Assembly: GCA_023014335.1 (NCBI GenBank)
Contig: JAECYW010000003.1
Coordinates: 2,170,001 to 2,234,000 of the forward strand
Direction: 5' to 3'
Source of the DNA: Galerina marginata
Taxonomy: Eukaryota > Basidiomycota > Agaricomycetes > Agaricales > Galerinaceae
DNA length: 64,000 nt
Made by a program: the position numbers and the translations under genes. Below, in pieces: positions 24,501 through 37,176 of the stretch. Within the stretch, counting starts at the first letter, position 1; the number at the start of each line of letters is the position of its first letter. The notes beneath the pieces were generated by a model, which saw only the letters and a program-made list of their open reading frames with translations, was not told the DNA's origin and made no database searches.

Positions 24501-25248
24501 GAGGACGACAGGTGGCGAAGACGAAGGGAGGCGAGGACAATGGAAAGCGAGGACGACGGAGGGGCGAGGACGGCGGGGGTGGTGAGGATGCGGCCAAGTC
24601 GGGCGACCGCTAGAGTCTCGGCAGCAGCAGTGTGTGCCTGCTGCTGCTTGAGCACCTTGGGACGGCGGTGACGAGGGAATATTGGCGGCTGCTGTTGCTG
24701 CTAGTATACACTCGTCATCCAAGACCTTCGCCAAGGCTGAGAGGATCGATCTACTCGATCCTCTCGATCCTCTTTGTTGCCCACGACACAGGAACGGGAT
24801 AAAGAGACGGCGAACGCCAACGCAATCGGCGTTCGTCGTCTTCTATTCTTGCCCGCTCGCCGTCGCTGCCTGCCACTCAGGCTATCCGCCCAGCTCGAAT
24901 GTGTAGAGATGGAGTGCTGGAGCGCATACCCAACCCGGAGGTTCGCGTTCGAGATCTCGAACGCGAACCTCATTTATTTAGAGAGCTACTTATGTAGATA
25001 GAACAATTTATGTGAATATATGGTCTTTTATTCCACAAGATGTGTGACTAGGCGCAAAGGCAGCACCTGTAGTGGGTATTACACCAAAACTGAACCCTTA
25101 GAGGTTATGGAGACTTTCCAGAACCTTTTCCCCTATGAAATTGATGTCATTAGATTCAGAATTGCTTGTAGAATACATCTGTCTGTACAACACTGGAGGG
25201 AGCACTACACTGAGCTCAATCTACAGGGAAAACGGTGCGCATTTGCGA
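21542..25248. other. GC-rich interior of the long-TIR element, no recognised gene
   Basis: The interior is mostly GC-rich with low-complexity Pro/Arg/Ser frames on both strands, which I do not accept as genes. AT-rich islands occur at about 22840-22910 and 23120-23560. Two diverged, oppositely oriented segments (about 22900-22995 and 23655-23760) share a run encoding CCACCACCACCACCTC followed by AAGACTTCAAGAA-like sequence and a GTAAGT/GTTTAGTAAG splice-like site, as if one exon-intron piece had been captured and duplicated. Confidence 0.5.
23974..24075. repeat. 51-bp tandem duplication
   Basis: Two identical 51-bp copies (23974-24024 and 24025-24075) beginning AGGTCCCGCACCCGACTC. Because the length is a multiple of three it keeps any frame open, but I see no supporting protein. 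Confidence 0.9.
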
Positions 25249-25970
25249 GAAATCTATTTATAACACTCATCCAATAGCGCCCGCAAGTATTACCCATCGG
25301 TTGGACCCATCCAAGGAGTTTTTTAGAACAAAAGTTATATCATTCGGTTCGTATTTACAAGTACTTTTTAACTATGTATTAATACACGAGGGGAGGGAAA
25401 AAATGCAGGCAATAATGCACGAAAACCGAGGGAATCTATTTTTATCGCGGCGGCAACAGCTACCGAAAAGGCGCGGAACGCGTCCAAAAATGGAATTAGG
25501 ACCCCGGCGGGACTTCTGGCATCCGTTACATTTTTTTTACGCCCCATCCCGCCCCCCCGACGGGGTGACCAACATCCCAGATGGAATGTGGGTACCAATG
25601 CCGACCCCTGGGCGCTTTTTCCGCCCCGAAAACCGCCCCCAATGACGAGCAGCAGCCAAAATTAATGTCCATCAATATTTGAAGACCCTGCATGATTTAT
25701 TCCCGCGCCTAAAGGCGCCCAAAAGCGCCCAAATGATGAGCAGCACCCATTATACAGTGCCCGACATCATGGGGAGCATTGTTTACATGTATTTACTGTG
25801 CCCCGCACCCTAGAGCACCCATATATGTATCCCCAGCAGCCCCAACCACTATAGAGGAGCATAATACGTGGGGACTGCCTTTAGGCAGTAGTGGCCAAAC
25901 CTGGTCTGGATGTATAACATGCCTCTGGAATATTGCAGTGTATCATGTATAAATATAGCCTACAAGGCTG
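25249..25970 (-). repeat. Right terminal inverted repeat of the 5.15-kb element
   Basis: Partner of 20821-21541; ends at AAGGCTG immediately before the target duplication. Confidence 0.75.
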
Positions 25971-26267
25971 GCGCTGCCCTATCTGCTCAGGTCCTCACCT
26001 GGAAGAGCATCACCGAGACCATGCGGCTTGCTGCAAGGGCTCTACCAAGAGCAACCCGCCCATCCCTGCCACGCCAGCGGGTGAGCCGTGCCCACATCAC
26101 CACCGTTGCTCCAACTGCAAGAAGGAGCACTCCGCTACCTTGAACAAGTGTCGGTTCTGGGGCCTCCGCTTCGATCGCCCGGCGATTGACGCTCTCTATG
26201 CGCAGGTACGTGAACGCGTTGTCGTTTGTCGTCCGGCTTCCTCCTCTAACCCGTCGTCCCTAGCTTG

Positions 26268-29200
26268 ATGCCAAGGACACCCGACGAGATTAGAGTACTT
26301 TTGTACAACGTAGCTAAAAATTCGTTAGCCCTCGATGTATGTCTCTCCACGCTCGTTGAAATATACGACGTTATCTTCGTCCAAGAACCGCCGTGGCGTA
26401 TCATAAGACAAGCTCCCAGCACCGTTTCGAAAGAAGGTGATGATGTTATTGGGACTGCAAATCATCCGGATTGGATTCCGATGTTTTGCCCCCAGCCCGC
26501 AGGAGTATCCCCCCGTTGTATCGCTTTTGTGAACAAAGGGCTTGGGCTGCTTCGGCCTTCTCTGCGATGCAATCTTATTGACAGTCGCGATATTGTCCTG
26601 CTCTCCCTTTACTCGGGAAAGCACATCTTTAACATTATGGGTGTTTACTCAGATGCTGAACATACGGCTATCAAGCTCCTTGCTGAGAAAGCCAATTCTC
26701 TCCCGCCTATTACAAGTTCTTACGTAGTAAAAGAACTTGTTTTCCGGCCTGCATAGCAGGCAGAAAACATTCCTAACGCAATGGTTCAAAATTCTCCCAC
26801 TCATACTGTGACCCTGCATGGTTTCTGTATCTCAGCCATTACTGGGCCAATTTTTATGATCTTGGTATCAAAAAATTCGTAAAAATCAGGGCTTTCATGT
26901 GGCATGTGTATCCAGGGTTGATTAGGTCATGTGACCTGTTCACACAACCCAAAAAGCGCAAATTTGTGTGAATTTACACTTAAAACAAATTTCAGTGAGC
27001 TAGATATGCTAAAATGTGTTGCCCAGACAAATCTAGAATAATGTACAAATATTTACATATGTTTTGCAATGATGTCATGGTGTCCAAATCAGGTAAACAG
27101 TCAGCTCAACTTGGTGAAAATCCGAAAATTGGTGTTAAACTAACTGGATAACCCATAAAAGGCACACCAAACATTGCAAAACATGACCAAATAACATGGA
27201 AATAATGTTCTAGAAGCTTACATAATCAAACTCACAGCAGGACTTTGTGCAATTGCCTTGGATTTGGTAATGCACCAACTTGGACAAAAATATTCTCAGG
27301 GATATATCATGTCATATGTGTGCACAGACCATTCTCTTAGGTAAAAAAAAGATTATCAGTATTTTTATTTTATTTTAATGCCTTTAAAATCTCTCAATAT
27401 AGCTTATTTACTGTGTTTTCAACAATATTCCGCATTTGGTAAGTCACATAAAGATGTGACAATACGTATGTAACACCATCCTTTAGCCCTGATTTTTCTG
27501 ATAATTACACACTTTGTTTCAAGGCAATCGGATAAAAACTAAGCGACGTATAAATTAATCTTGTTACAAGTTTCTTATTGTAGTCTAATAATTAATCTTG
27601 TTACAAGTTCTTACGTAGTAAAAGAACTTGTTTTCCGGCCTGCATAGCAGGCAGAAAACATTCCTAACGCAATGGTTCAAAATTCTCCCACTCATACTGT
27701 GACCCTGCATGGTTTCTGTATCTCAGCCATTACTGGGCCAATTTTTATGATCTTGGTATCAAAAAATTCGTAAAAATCAGGGCTTTCATGTGGCATGTGT
27801 ATCCAGGGTTGATTAGGTCATGTGACCTGTTCACACAACCCAAAAAGCGCAAATTTGTGTGAATTTACACTTAAAACAAATTTCAGTGAGCTAGATATGC
27901 TAAAATGTGTTGCCCAGACAAATCTAGAATAATGTACAAATATTTACATATGTTTTGCAATGATGTCATGGTGTCCAAATCAGGTAAACAGTCAGCTCAA
28001 CTTGGTGAAAATCCGAAAATTGGTGTTAAACTAACTGGATAACCCATAAAAGGCACACCAAACATTGCAAAACATGACCAAATAACATGGAAATAATGTT
28101 CTAGAAGCTTACATAATCAAACTCACAGCAGGACTTTGTGCAATTGCCTTGGATTTGGTAATGCACCAACTTGGACAAAAATATTCTCAGGGATATATCA
28201 TGTCATATGTGTGCACAGACCATTCTCTTAGGTAAAAAAAAGATTATCAGTATTTTTATTTTATTTTAATGCCTTTAAAATCTCTCAATATAGCTTATTT
28301 ACTGTGTTTTCAACAATATTCCGCATTTGGTAAGTCACATAAAGATGTGACAATACGTATGTAACACCATCCTTTAGCCCTGACTTTTCTGATAATTACA
28401 CACTTTGTTTCAAGGCAATCGGATAAAAACTAAGCGACGTATAAATTAATCTTGTTACAAGTTTCTTATTGTAGTCTAATAATTAATCTTGTTACAAGTT
28501 CTTACGTAGTAAAAGAACTTGTTTTCCGGCCTGCATAGCAGGCAGAAAACATTCCTAACGCAATGGTTCAAAATTCTCCCACTCATACTGTGACCCTGCA
28601 TGGTTTCTGTATCTCAGCCATTACTGGGCCAATTTTTATGATCTTGGTATCAAAAAATTCGTAAAAATCAGGGCCTTCCTGGTCACGTGACCAGGCCGTT
28701 TTAGGCTTATTAGATCCGCCTCATTTTTTTGCTTTTTTTGAGTATAAGATCATCCCAATCGGTTCAGATTTGAGCGGACTATTCATTATTTACTTATTTA
28801 CCCTCTATTTATGACTTACCTTGAAAGTAAGAACTTGTTTTTGCCATGCGCAGCAATGGCCTCTGACCAAGTGGTTTACATGGGCGGGGACTTCAACTGT
28901 CACTCTTCGGAGTGGGATCCTGACTGCCGCTCCCATGGCACGACGGCTATCTCGCTGCTGGACACAGCAGCTTCCCTCGGTCTCGAGCTTGCTATTCCTA
29001 GCAACCCGGGACCGACTTTCATTTTGCACAATCCAGATCTCAGACCATCGGTCATTGATCTGGTGTTTGTTCCGCCAGCTCAAGCTGTGTCTCTCACAAC
29101 ATGCCTTGAACCGGAACTTAAGATGCAATTGGACCACGTTCCGATTTGCACTTTTGTCCCCATCAGATCTTCCCGGTTAGATGCCGGTAAAAGATCGGTA

Positions 29201-29718
29201 CCGCTCGTCAATCAGCATCAATACCTGACCGGCATTCTTGCGCAGATCTGGGGTCTCCCGGTCACAGATCTCACTTCCCCGGAGCTCGTCAAAGCCGCGG
29301 CTAACACCGTTGCTGAGATCTTCGCAGAAGCGTTCAATCGCTTCTCGAAGCCGAAATCTGTCACCTCCCGGTCCTCCTCTTGGTGGACTCCCGAGTGTGC
29401 CGAATCCCTGGCTACTTATCGTGCTTCCCTTTTGAGGCATGATTGGAAGTTTTTCCGCAAACTCTGCAAAGAGGTTAAGCGCAAATTCTTCGAAGAACGT
29501 ATCGTTGATATTGCATACTCCAACAAACGCCCCTGGGATCTGATGAATTGGACCCAGAAGCGTGTGTTACCCGCTTGCGAGGCTCTCTCCTACCAGGAAG
29601 CCCCGTGTATCTCTCTCGACTCCCTCTGGGACGCTCTTCACGGTACGTATAACTCGGCCTCCGGCCGAGAGTATGATCTCTCTCCTTTGGACCATATCCC
29701 CGCCATGCCAGTTAGGGA
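26268..29718 (+). pseudogene. LINE copy A, ORF2 endonuclease part
   Basis: ATG at 26268 overlaps the ORF1 stop in TGATG. The frame encodes an APE-type endonuclease: VYDVIFVQEPPW carries the metal-binding Glu, GGDFNCHS the catalytic Asn, and LDHVPI the C-terminal Asp-His, where the usual Ser is Leu. After the endonuclease come the KRKFFEERI and RVLPACEALSYQEAP linker motifs. An array of Helitron-like elements (26710-28871) splits the gene just before VYMGGDFN; flanks CGCCTA and TGGTTTAC rejoin in frame. The gene is cut at 29718 by the end of Helitron-2, so the reverse transcriptase is missing. The enzyme would nick DNA to prime reverse transcription. Confidence 0.9.
26710..28871 (+). mobile_element. 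Helitron-like array: two 892-bp tandem units plus one short unit
   Basis: 5' hairpins occur at 26710, 27602 and 28494, exactly 892 bp apart, with a single 3' hairpin ending at 28871. The two 892-bp units appear identical apart from a T/C difference near 27491/28383. The terminal short unit carries the palindrome CCTGGTCACGTGACCAGG at 28678-28695. Near the end of each long unit lies a degenerate 5' end (TTACAAGTTTCTTATTG) about 42 bp before the next true one. Confidence 0.9.
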
Positions 29719-32700
29719 CTTGTTTAGAGGCCATTGCTTCGCATGGCAAAAACAAGTTCTTTTTCTTTGCTGCTTCTTATCTATAATAGTACACTTATTA
29801 CAAATATCCTTTTAACTGTTTGAATTAAACTACATTAGTTAGAAAAAAGCTAATTAGCAATTAAACTAAATTACTCTACAAACTACCAGTATATTATCAG
29901 CTCTGTATAATTATTATCAATTTATACTCCATATATAACAACCACTGCTTCTTTCTTTTTGCACTTAAATAATAAATCTCCTTCAAAATCATCTAACTGT
30001 CCTTCTTTTATACATTTAGCACCAGTAGAAATACCATCATGGTACCAGATTTCATTATTAACTATAAATCTTGATGTAAAATGATTGCTTCCACTATATA
30101 TAATACCTTTTAATGATAATCTAGTTATACTCTTGTCTTGGTTTTCAATTTTAATATATTTACTTATAATCTTTTTAACCTCCAAACTAAAACATATAAA
30201 ACTTGGTGAAATAGTAAAATATCTTGTGATACAAACTCTTTTAGTACATAGTCCACAATATTTCTTTTGGTTTTGCCAGTGTTTAAAGTTTGACTGAGTA
30301 GATTTATGTGAAGAACATGTAATAAATATCAAAGATTGAGATTGAATTTGAGAAGTTGCTTCATAATTACAATCACTGCACTTTTCATAACTGATATCTT
30401 TCTGATTGGGCTTTTGGAACATTGATTGTAAAAGATCACGGATATCAGTTCCTGTATGCCCTATAGGGAATTTATCTGGTTGAGATGTTTTTAATTCATG
30501 TCTAACCAAATCTCTAACTGCAGATAATGTTTGAGATCCAGTTTGAACATTTTTATATCCCTTTACCAAAGTTTGTGTAAATTCTCCATATTGACTAAGC
30601 TCTTTGGTCCATTGTTTTTTGTTTTGAGACCATAAATTGAACAATATTGTAAATAATGAGTCATAAGAACAGCTATAATTGACTGAATCCCATTTTAAGC
30701 CTTGAAGTTCAATATCATAAGTAATTTTGGGTTTTTTGATCTTAATTATTTTCTTAGCCTCTAATAGAACTATAGGTATTTCAGTATCCTCTATTTTTCT
30801 CTTTAAATTGTTTACTTTAACTGGGATTGAACCTTTGGCAGGCTGAAAATGTTGTGCAACAAATGTTTTAGCTTTTGAAACCACAGGCTTCTTATTGATA
30901 ATAGTCCATGGACTATCTTTAACAGCTGCTGTATTTTCCATTGGCTTTTCTTTAGACCATTGTAGTGCTTTATCTATACAAGGTGGACAATAACCTGTGC
31001 CTTTGATTTGTTGATACTGTCTTATGATAATATTTCTAAGATTTCCAGTAATTGAAGTAGGGAGTTGATCAAGATATTTGAGTCTAGTAATCTCATCTAA
31101 TAACTCAAGTTCTCTGAATTCTTGTCTTAGATAACCAGATATACCACATGTAATTTTATGATCATCAAAGCCTTGAAGAATAATTGTGCCTTCTGCAGTT
31201 GAACCTCTAGATAATGCAGTGTAATAAGCCATATGACTTCTACAACTATTCAAATTTACAACATTGTATTCTCTTGTTTTTCCTTGTGAAGCATAATCAG
31301 TCATTGCAAAATTTGGAAGCACAGAAACTTGAGATCTATTAATTGAAATAGGGGATTTTAAACCTGAACAAAGAATACTTTTGCTAGAGCGAGTTAAAGG
31401 AACAACATTTTGAGGAAGACCTTTAAGTTGAATTGTCTTAGCTGGTGAATCAAGTTTGACAAATAAAACATCAAGAACCAAATGATTTTCAGCACCTTTT
31501 GAAGCTTGCCAGCCTACAACATGAGCTTCTTGACCACGTGTGATACATAATTCTGTAGCATCATTATTGCGGATCATAACTGGCATTCCAAAACATAAAG
31601 ACAATTTTCCAGGAACAGTTTCAGTCATTGAATATCTCATATTCCATAGAATATTTTGAAGTTTTGAAGGAAGAGAGACTTGTTTTTTTCTGATTGTTTT
31701 AGCTTGAGGATTTTTTCTTTTTAAAAGTCTAAGTGTTTCAGGTGGAACACTTTCACCAATAGTATCCACAGAATAAAAATCAGTTAAAGTCTGACCAGTG
31801 TCTTTTGCAAACCTCTGACATCCCAGATCATTGATTTTATCCTTTTCAGAATTTAAACCTAGAATAATTGAGACATTGCGGAATAATGAGCTAGCAATAT
31901 TGGGCTGATCTTTTCTTTTTCCAGCTATTCTTGTTCTGAGAAACTGAATATCAGAAGCTGTACAGGCTGCATAGCGCATATTTTCTAAAGCAGTGCGAAG
32001 TTTAGTATCTGCAGGAGATTGAAATCTTTGTCTCATGTTTTGTCGCAAAATCACAACTGTAGTTATCTGATGCCATAAAGCTTTGCCTATTGCAGTTTGC
32101 TGGCCAGGTTCTGTCATAGCAGCATTAATTGTAGTACCAACTCCTCCACTGTAAAGAGAAGCACCTTTAACAGGTGCTAGTTGAGCAAAATCTCCCGCAA
32201 AAATCATATTCATACCACCAAATGGATTATCAACAATATTTTTAAGTTTAGCAAGCTGAGCACTGATTTTATAAAGATCAAGACATGATAACATTGAAAC
32301 TTCATCAAGAAAAATATATTCAACACCTTCAAGTCTAGTATAAACCTGAGCTAAATTGGTTTGTTCATTTTTTTTCATTGCCTCAGTTTGAATACCTAGA
32401 GCTGAATGATATGTAGATCCTTTGAGTAAAGCAGCTGCTGAACCAGTAGGAGCCAGAATCATAATGCGATGTTTTTCTTTTCTTAGTTCAAAAAAAGCAA
32501 TTAAAGCTTTAATAACCTGAGATTTACCAGTTCCACCCATTCCACCTAGATACATTTTAAGAGGTTCAGTTTTATGAAGGGTTGCATGATTAGCCACAAT
32601 GCGGAATGCACGCTCTTGTTCTGTATTCAAACTAAATTTACTAACAGTATCATCAATGAATTTCTGTTCATTCAATTTCTCAGCCTGGAAATCCTTATTA

Positions 32701-35700
32701 ATATATGATATATCTGATACTACAACTTCATCATGAGACTCATGGTTATCAGTAGATTTATTAATACCTGATGGCAGATCCTTCATTCTTTGAGCAATGA
32801 CATCTTTTTTAGCAGCATCAACTATAGAATTCCATTCACTGCTATTGAAATTCTCAGTAGGTTTAAAGGTGCTATCAGGTTTTATAGTATTGTCTTTGGA
32901 GCTATCCAGCCAGCCTATATTTTGAACTACTTTTTCAATCTGAGCCATTTCTTCAGTTTTACCAGCATCATTTATAAGAAGTTCAGACATGTCTTGTTCA
33001 TTATCAAAAGATGCTAGTGGACCATCATCGGTATAGTCCAATGCTGTCTGATCTAGTTCATTAAGAGTTTGTTCACTATCAATCCAAGATCCAAATATAC
33101 TATTCTTTTGAGCTGCACCTTTTTTCAATTTAGCAGAGTAATCATCTCTGGCATCATTGCATTCATATCTTAAATTGAAATTTTTCATCAACTGGTTTTG
33201 ATGTTTAGCAAATTTGAAAGCATTAAAAGCTTCATCCCAGGTTTGATTTTCAAGCTTAAGATCTCTTCCAGTTCTCCATGGTTTAAAAAGTGTTAACATT
33301 GTTGAACAATAATATTCTCTATCACCTTGATCACTTCTAGGAAGAATGCCACCTAAAAACACTGGAACTACTAAAGGATCATTGGTTTTATAAACTACCT
33401 CATGTGTTCTATACAGAGGATGACCAGGTAAGAAGTTATACTTTATATTAAGACTTGTTTCAGCAGATTTATTGATAGTACTATTTTGAATATTTAATTC
33501 ATCATCTGACTGGCTGGATTTGCCACCACCAACTTGTGAAATAAAATCTAGCTCATTATTTGAATCCAGCTGCTCATTTAATTCTTCTTCTTCTATGTTA
33601 TCAAGCTGTCCATTAAGTATATCTTGTAAAGAATCAAATTTTTTCAAGTTCTTTTTTGAGCGCCTTGTAGTTTCTGATCTGCGAATCCATTCATATAAAG
33701 TGATATTTTTGTGTATGTTTGGACGATAAATATAATCATCAACTTTAGAAAGACCAACATAGTCTCCAAGATTCTTATCAAGAACAACTTTTTCTGGACT
33801 TTCTTCTTTATCATTATCACCCCATGCATCTCTGACTTTGCGGACATAGAGTCTCCAGTAAAACTTTATAAATTTGTGCTGAGTATAATGATCTGGATTT
33901 CCTAATAGATATAAAGATGCCATTGGACTTCCTATTTCCATTTTAGATGTAAGTGAGTTGACCATTTTAGTCATTAAAGCTCTAGCAGTTTCTTGGCGAC
34001 TACTGCTACCACCTAGTAACTCTGAATTTTTAGAGAATATTTGGCGCACTGTATCAAAAATTGAATAAGTTGTAAGACCTGGTTTAGTAACATAATCTGT
34101 AACATAAGCAACAACAGCTTTGACTGAAGTTCCAGACAAAAGACTTGTTACATCTGTATTTGCTCTAATAAGATAAGACAGAGCTGGTGTAAATGTATTC
34201 ATCCAACTTTCACCTTTTTTCAATTTTAGAGCACCTGTAAGTGGTTCGACCATTGTATTCTCAACAATATCTCTAGGAAATCTTGCTTTACATTCACCTT
34301 TGCTATTTTTGCAGCCTTTTCTTACAGATCTACCATCTTTGGTTTCAATATCAGTTCTACAGTCATGTCTATTAGATCTTGCAAGTATATCATTGGTCTC
34401 TTCTTCAAATTTAACCCACCATTCATTTAATTCCTTGCATTTGGAACAATCTGTACAATTTTTTGATTTACATAATTCAGGTGGAGGTTTTGGCATTGTT
34501 TTTGTTGGATCTGAGTAACCAGTCTGTTCTTGCTTAGATTTGAAAGATGCAAGGATATCAGCTAATGGCTTTTCATTTAACAATTCACCTTGATGAACAC
34601 TTTCCAGATATTCTACCATTTGTTTTTGAAAGTCAGAAGTAGTATCCATGATGCAATCTCTGATCTCCTGAGGTGAAAGTGAATTTTTAATCCATAATAG
34701 CAGATGTAGATGCAAAGTTAGACGACCTTGTTGTTCAACTGTTCCATAATAAGTATTTGTTTTACCATACAAGCCTGGAGAGTTATTGCCAACACCCAAT
34801 ACATGTTTAATAAAGGTTTCACACATAAAATGAAAGAATCTTGCAGCTGCCACAGGATTTTGAGCAACAAGGCGGTAAGCTTCATCAGGCAGGCAAATCT
34901 CAGGTTTGAACTCAATATTCTTATCAGCAAAATAAAGACAGATTGGATGTTTACTATCTGCAGGAGAAAGTGTAATAAACCAAGAAGGAGCACCTATATA
35001 GGAAATCAAAGACCATATTTCATTGCGCATAGACTTTTTACCTGCTAAAGAACCTTCAACATGACCTCCAATTGTATCCAAGTCTTGTATGACTTTATAG
35101 CATAGTTTTTCCTCTTCAGTTTCAGGTTTTACACGCTCACCAAGAGAAAGGCGCTTGCTAATATTAGATAACACTGAATGATTAAGGTTTAATAGGCGAT
35201 TAGCCATTTCAGAAAAATAAGATCTTTGTACTACTAATCTTCCTCGACTTGTACTTTGAGAAATCTGTTCATGATTAAATGCAATCAAAGGAAAATTGGG
35301 ATCAGTTTGAAACCTTTTATCATGATACATTAACAGATGTCTTTTCTGGACCAAAGGTGAATGGATTTTGTTCATTATTGATTGACCTATACCACCATGA
35401 CCATATGGAAAAAGCCATGGAAGCATAGAAGGAAACAACTGAGGATTTTTAAATATTGAGCAAGGTTTTTCAGAATGGCCAGCAAATAAAATTTTTCCAT
35501 TGCTCATAAGATGTTCTAAAGCTTTAGCCTTTATAGTATCAATAGAAAGCTCTGAAAACTCTTGTCCTGTAAGACCTTGAACAGTAAATGAGCAAGGACC
35601 TGATTCTACACCATCTTCTTCTTCATTATCATGTACACTAGTGGCTTCTGGATCTTTATTTATAATAGACTCTCTATAATCAATAACAACAGGACAGTCA

Positions 35701-36206
35701 CTTTCAGGATATTGCATTAAGTTGTCTTTTGAGATACCAACATCAGAATAATCAGCATGATTTAATTTAAGCCAGTTTAAAGCATTAGCTACATGGTTGC
35801 GACGGACAAGTAAAGGAGTGCGTTTAATATCATCTTTGGTGGGTCTGCAAGGTCCAGTAAATATAAATGCAAGAACTTCATCAAGCTCTTTTACTGGAGG
35901 TGGTAAAACATCATATATTTTTGGGACTGGATTTTGAAAGGTAATAGCATTGGCTCTCATTTTATATCTGCCTGATGCTACTTTGACTATGCATCTATTG
36001 TGTCTTACATGTGCAATTAAAAGCTTTTCAACATAAGTCAGATTTTTAAGCACATCTGATACTTCGCCAATCCAAAAACCTGAAGCTAAAGCAAATAAGG
36101 GTATTTTGTTTTTCTTTACGAGTTCTTACGTTAGTAAAAGAACTCGTTCTTATTCTGACTTTCCGCTAATTTGCTTGCAGTGCGACCACATTTTTCGTTC
36201 ATTTTC

Positions 36207-36293
36207 TCTCACGGCTTCACTTTTTTTGTAGTCTTTGTTCCTAGTTGCTACAAATGTTTGTAGTCTTTTAATTCAAAAAATGAAGTCGTGAGA
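36207..36293. repeat. Imperfect palindrome, about 20-bp arms
   Basis: Arms 36207-36226 (TCTCACGGCTTCACTTTTTT) and 36274-36293 are near-complementary, separated by about 47 bp. It lies close behind the 5' end of the CGAG-type element. Confidence 0.7.
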
Positions 36294-36412
36294 ACACATT
36301 TGATGACAACTTTGGTTGATTGGTGATGCATCATTTTCCCTAGTAACCATCTGTTGCACGTTGCCAATGTGATTGATTCCCAAAATAATACATCATTCAA
36401 TTGTGCAACTGC

Positions 36413-36713
36413 TTTTTTTTTTTTTTTTTTTTTTTAAATCAACAATTTATATACCGGTGCGCGAAAGCAGTCCGGTCGCCTAACTAATACAAATCCCCGG
36501 TCGAAAGCGCGCAATAAACTACTAATTCCCGAACCGAACCTGAACCCTTCCACTTCTACCGAATCCTTCCAATGGCGCCCTTCGTGCGCCAGGCCTTTGC
36601 TAGGGGGGACAGACCACCTAACCGCCCAGTCCCGCGAGGGAGGGACGGCCCCCACCGCTACGCCAATACCACGTTTGGACGAGCCGAAGCCCACCCGCAC
36701 ATCTCCTGGCAGC
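36413..36713 (-). mobile_element. 5'-truncated LINE 3' end
   Basis: About 300 bp starting with a poly-T run (poly-A on the minus strand) and matching the 3' untranslated end of the LINE at 41513. It is flanked by a perfect 15-bp target duplication CAATTGTGCAACTGC at 36398-36412 and 36714-36728. This is the usual outcome of incomplete target-primed reverse transcription and shows the host element was in place before. Confidence 0.92.
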
Positions 36714-37176
36714 CAATTGTGCAACTGCTAAACCTTCTTAATAAAAACTGATCCCATTAATTTTCCAAGTAATATCTTTTTTTTTTCAGGAAAATTGGTG
36801 CAGAATAGCATAAAATACATCAATCCTCAGTATTGATTGCTTAAAGTAACACATTCTAAATTTAGCTTGATTGATTGATGGGGTCAATGACATCACATTG
36901 CTATATTTATGACATCAGATCCATCACTTTCCTTGGTAACCAATGATGCAATACTCTGATATGCCATCAACAACTCTTATAACGCCCATACGTCACCAAA
37001 TAGTCCGATTCCAGCAACGTACATTTAGTATGATTTATAGCCCTGAATTTTCTGAATATTTTACAATTTATTTCATAAGAATCCGTGAAGAATTGATAAA
37101 GATACGCCTAAAATAAATATTTACATGTATAGAATTGCACATTAATGACATCACGCATCATTAATTGACTGATGAC

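Larger units (their letters stand above)
20821..25970. mobile_element. 5.15-kb long-TIR DNA element, GC-rich interior
   Basis: It interrupts LINE ORF1 with an 8-bp duplication GCGCTGCC at 20813-20820 and 25971-25978. The two ends are long imperfect inverted repeats, about 20821-21541 and 25249-25970, sharing GTTTGGCCACTACTGCC, GCATTGTTTACATGT and ATTAATGTCCATCAATATT in opposite orientation. No transposase is recognisable in the 3.7-kb interior. An 8-bp duplication fits hAT-like elements, but the family is not proven. It is probably non-autonomous. Confidence 0.8.
20495..26268 (+). pseudogene. LINE copy A, ORF1 C-terminal part
   Basis: Two coding pieces, 20495-20820 and 25979-26268, are separated by the 5.15-kb TIR element. 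They give the end of the LINE ORF1 protein: the RNA-binding region (DHIRQAMYKSALTDLLHLDG, KTSTTSTAYFNIWDSK) and a series of CCHC-type knuckles (CQCCWRWGHTIAAC, CPICSGPH..HHRDHAACC, CPHHHRCSNCKKEHSA). The ORF stops at 26266-26268, where TGA overlaps the ORF2 ATG. The 5' two thirds of ORF1 are missing, cut at the Helitron-like element ending at 20494. Confidence 0.88.

Noticed and set aside
26710..28871. Small elements acting as spliceable introns in the interrupted genes
   Set aside because: Ends read CTTGG..TTGTAA or the reverse complement, without GT..AG at the borders, and insertions occur in both orientations relative to the genes.
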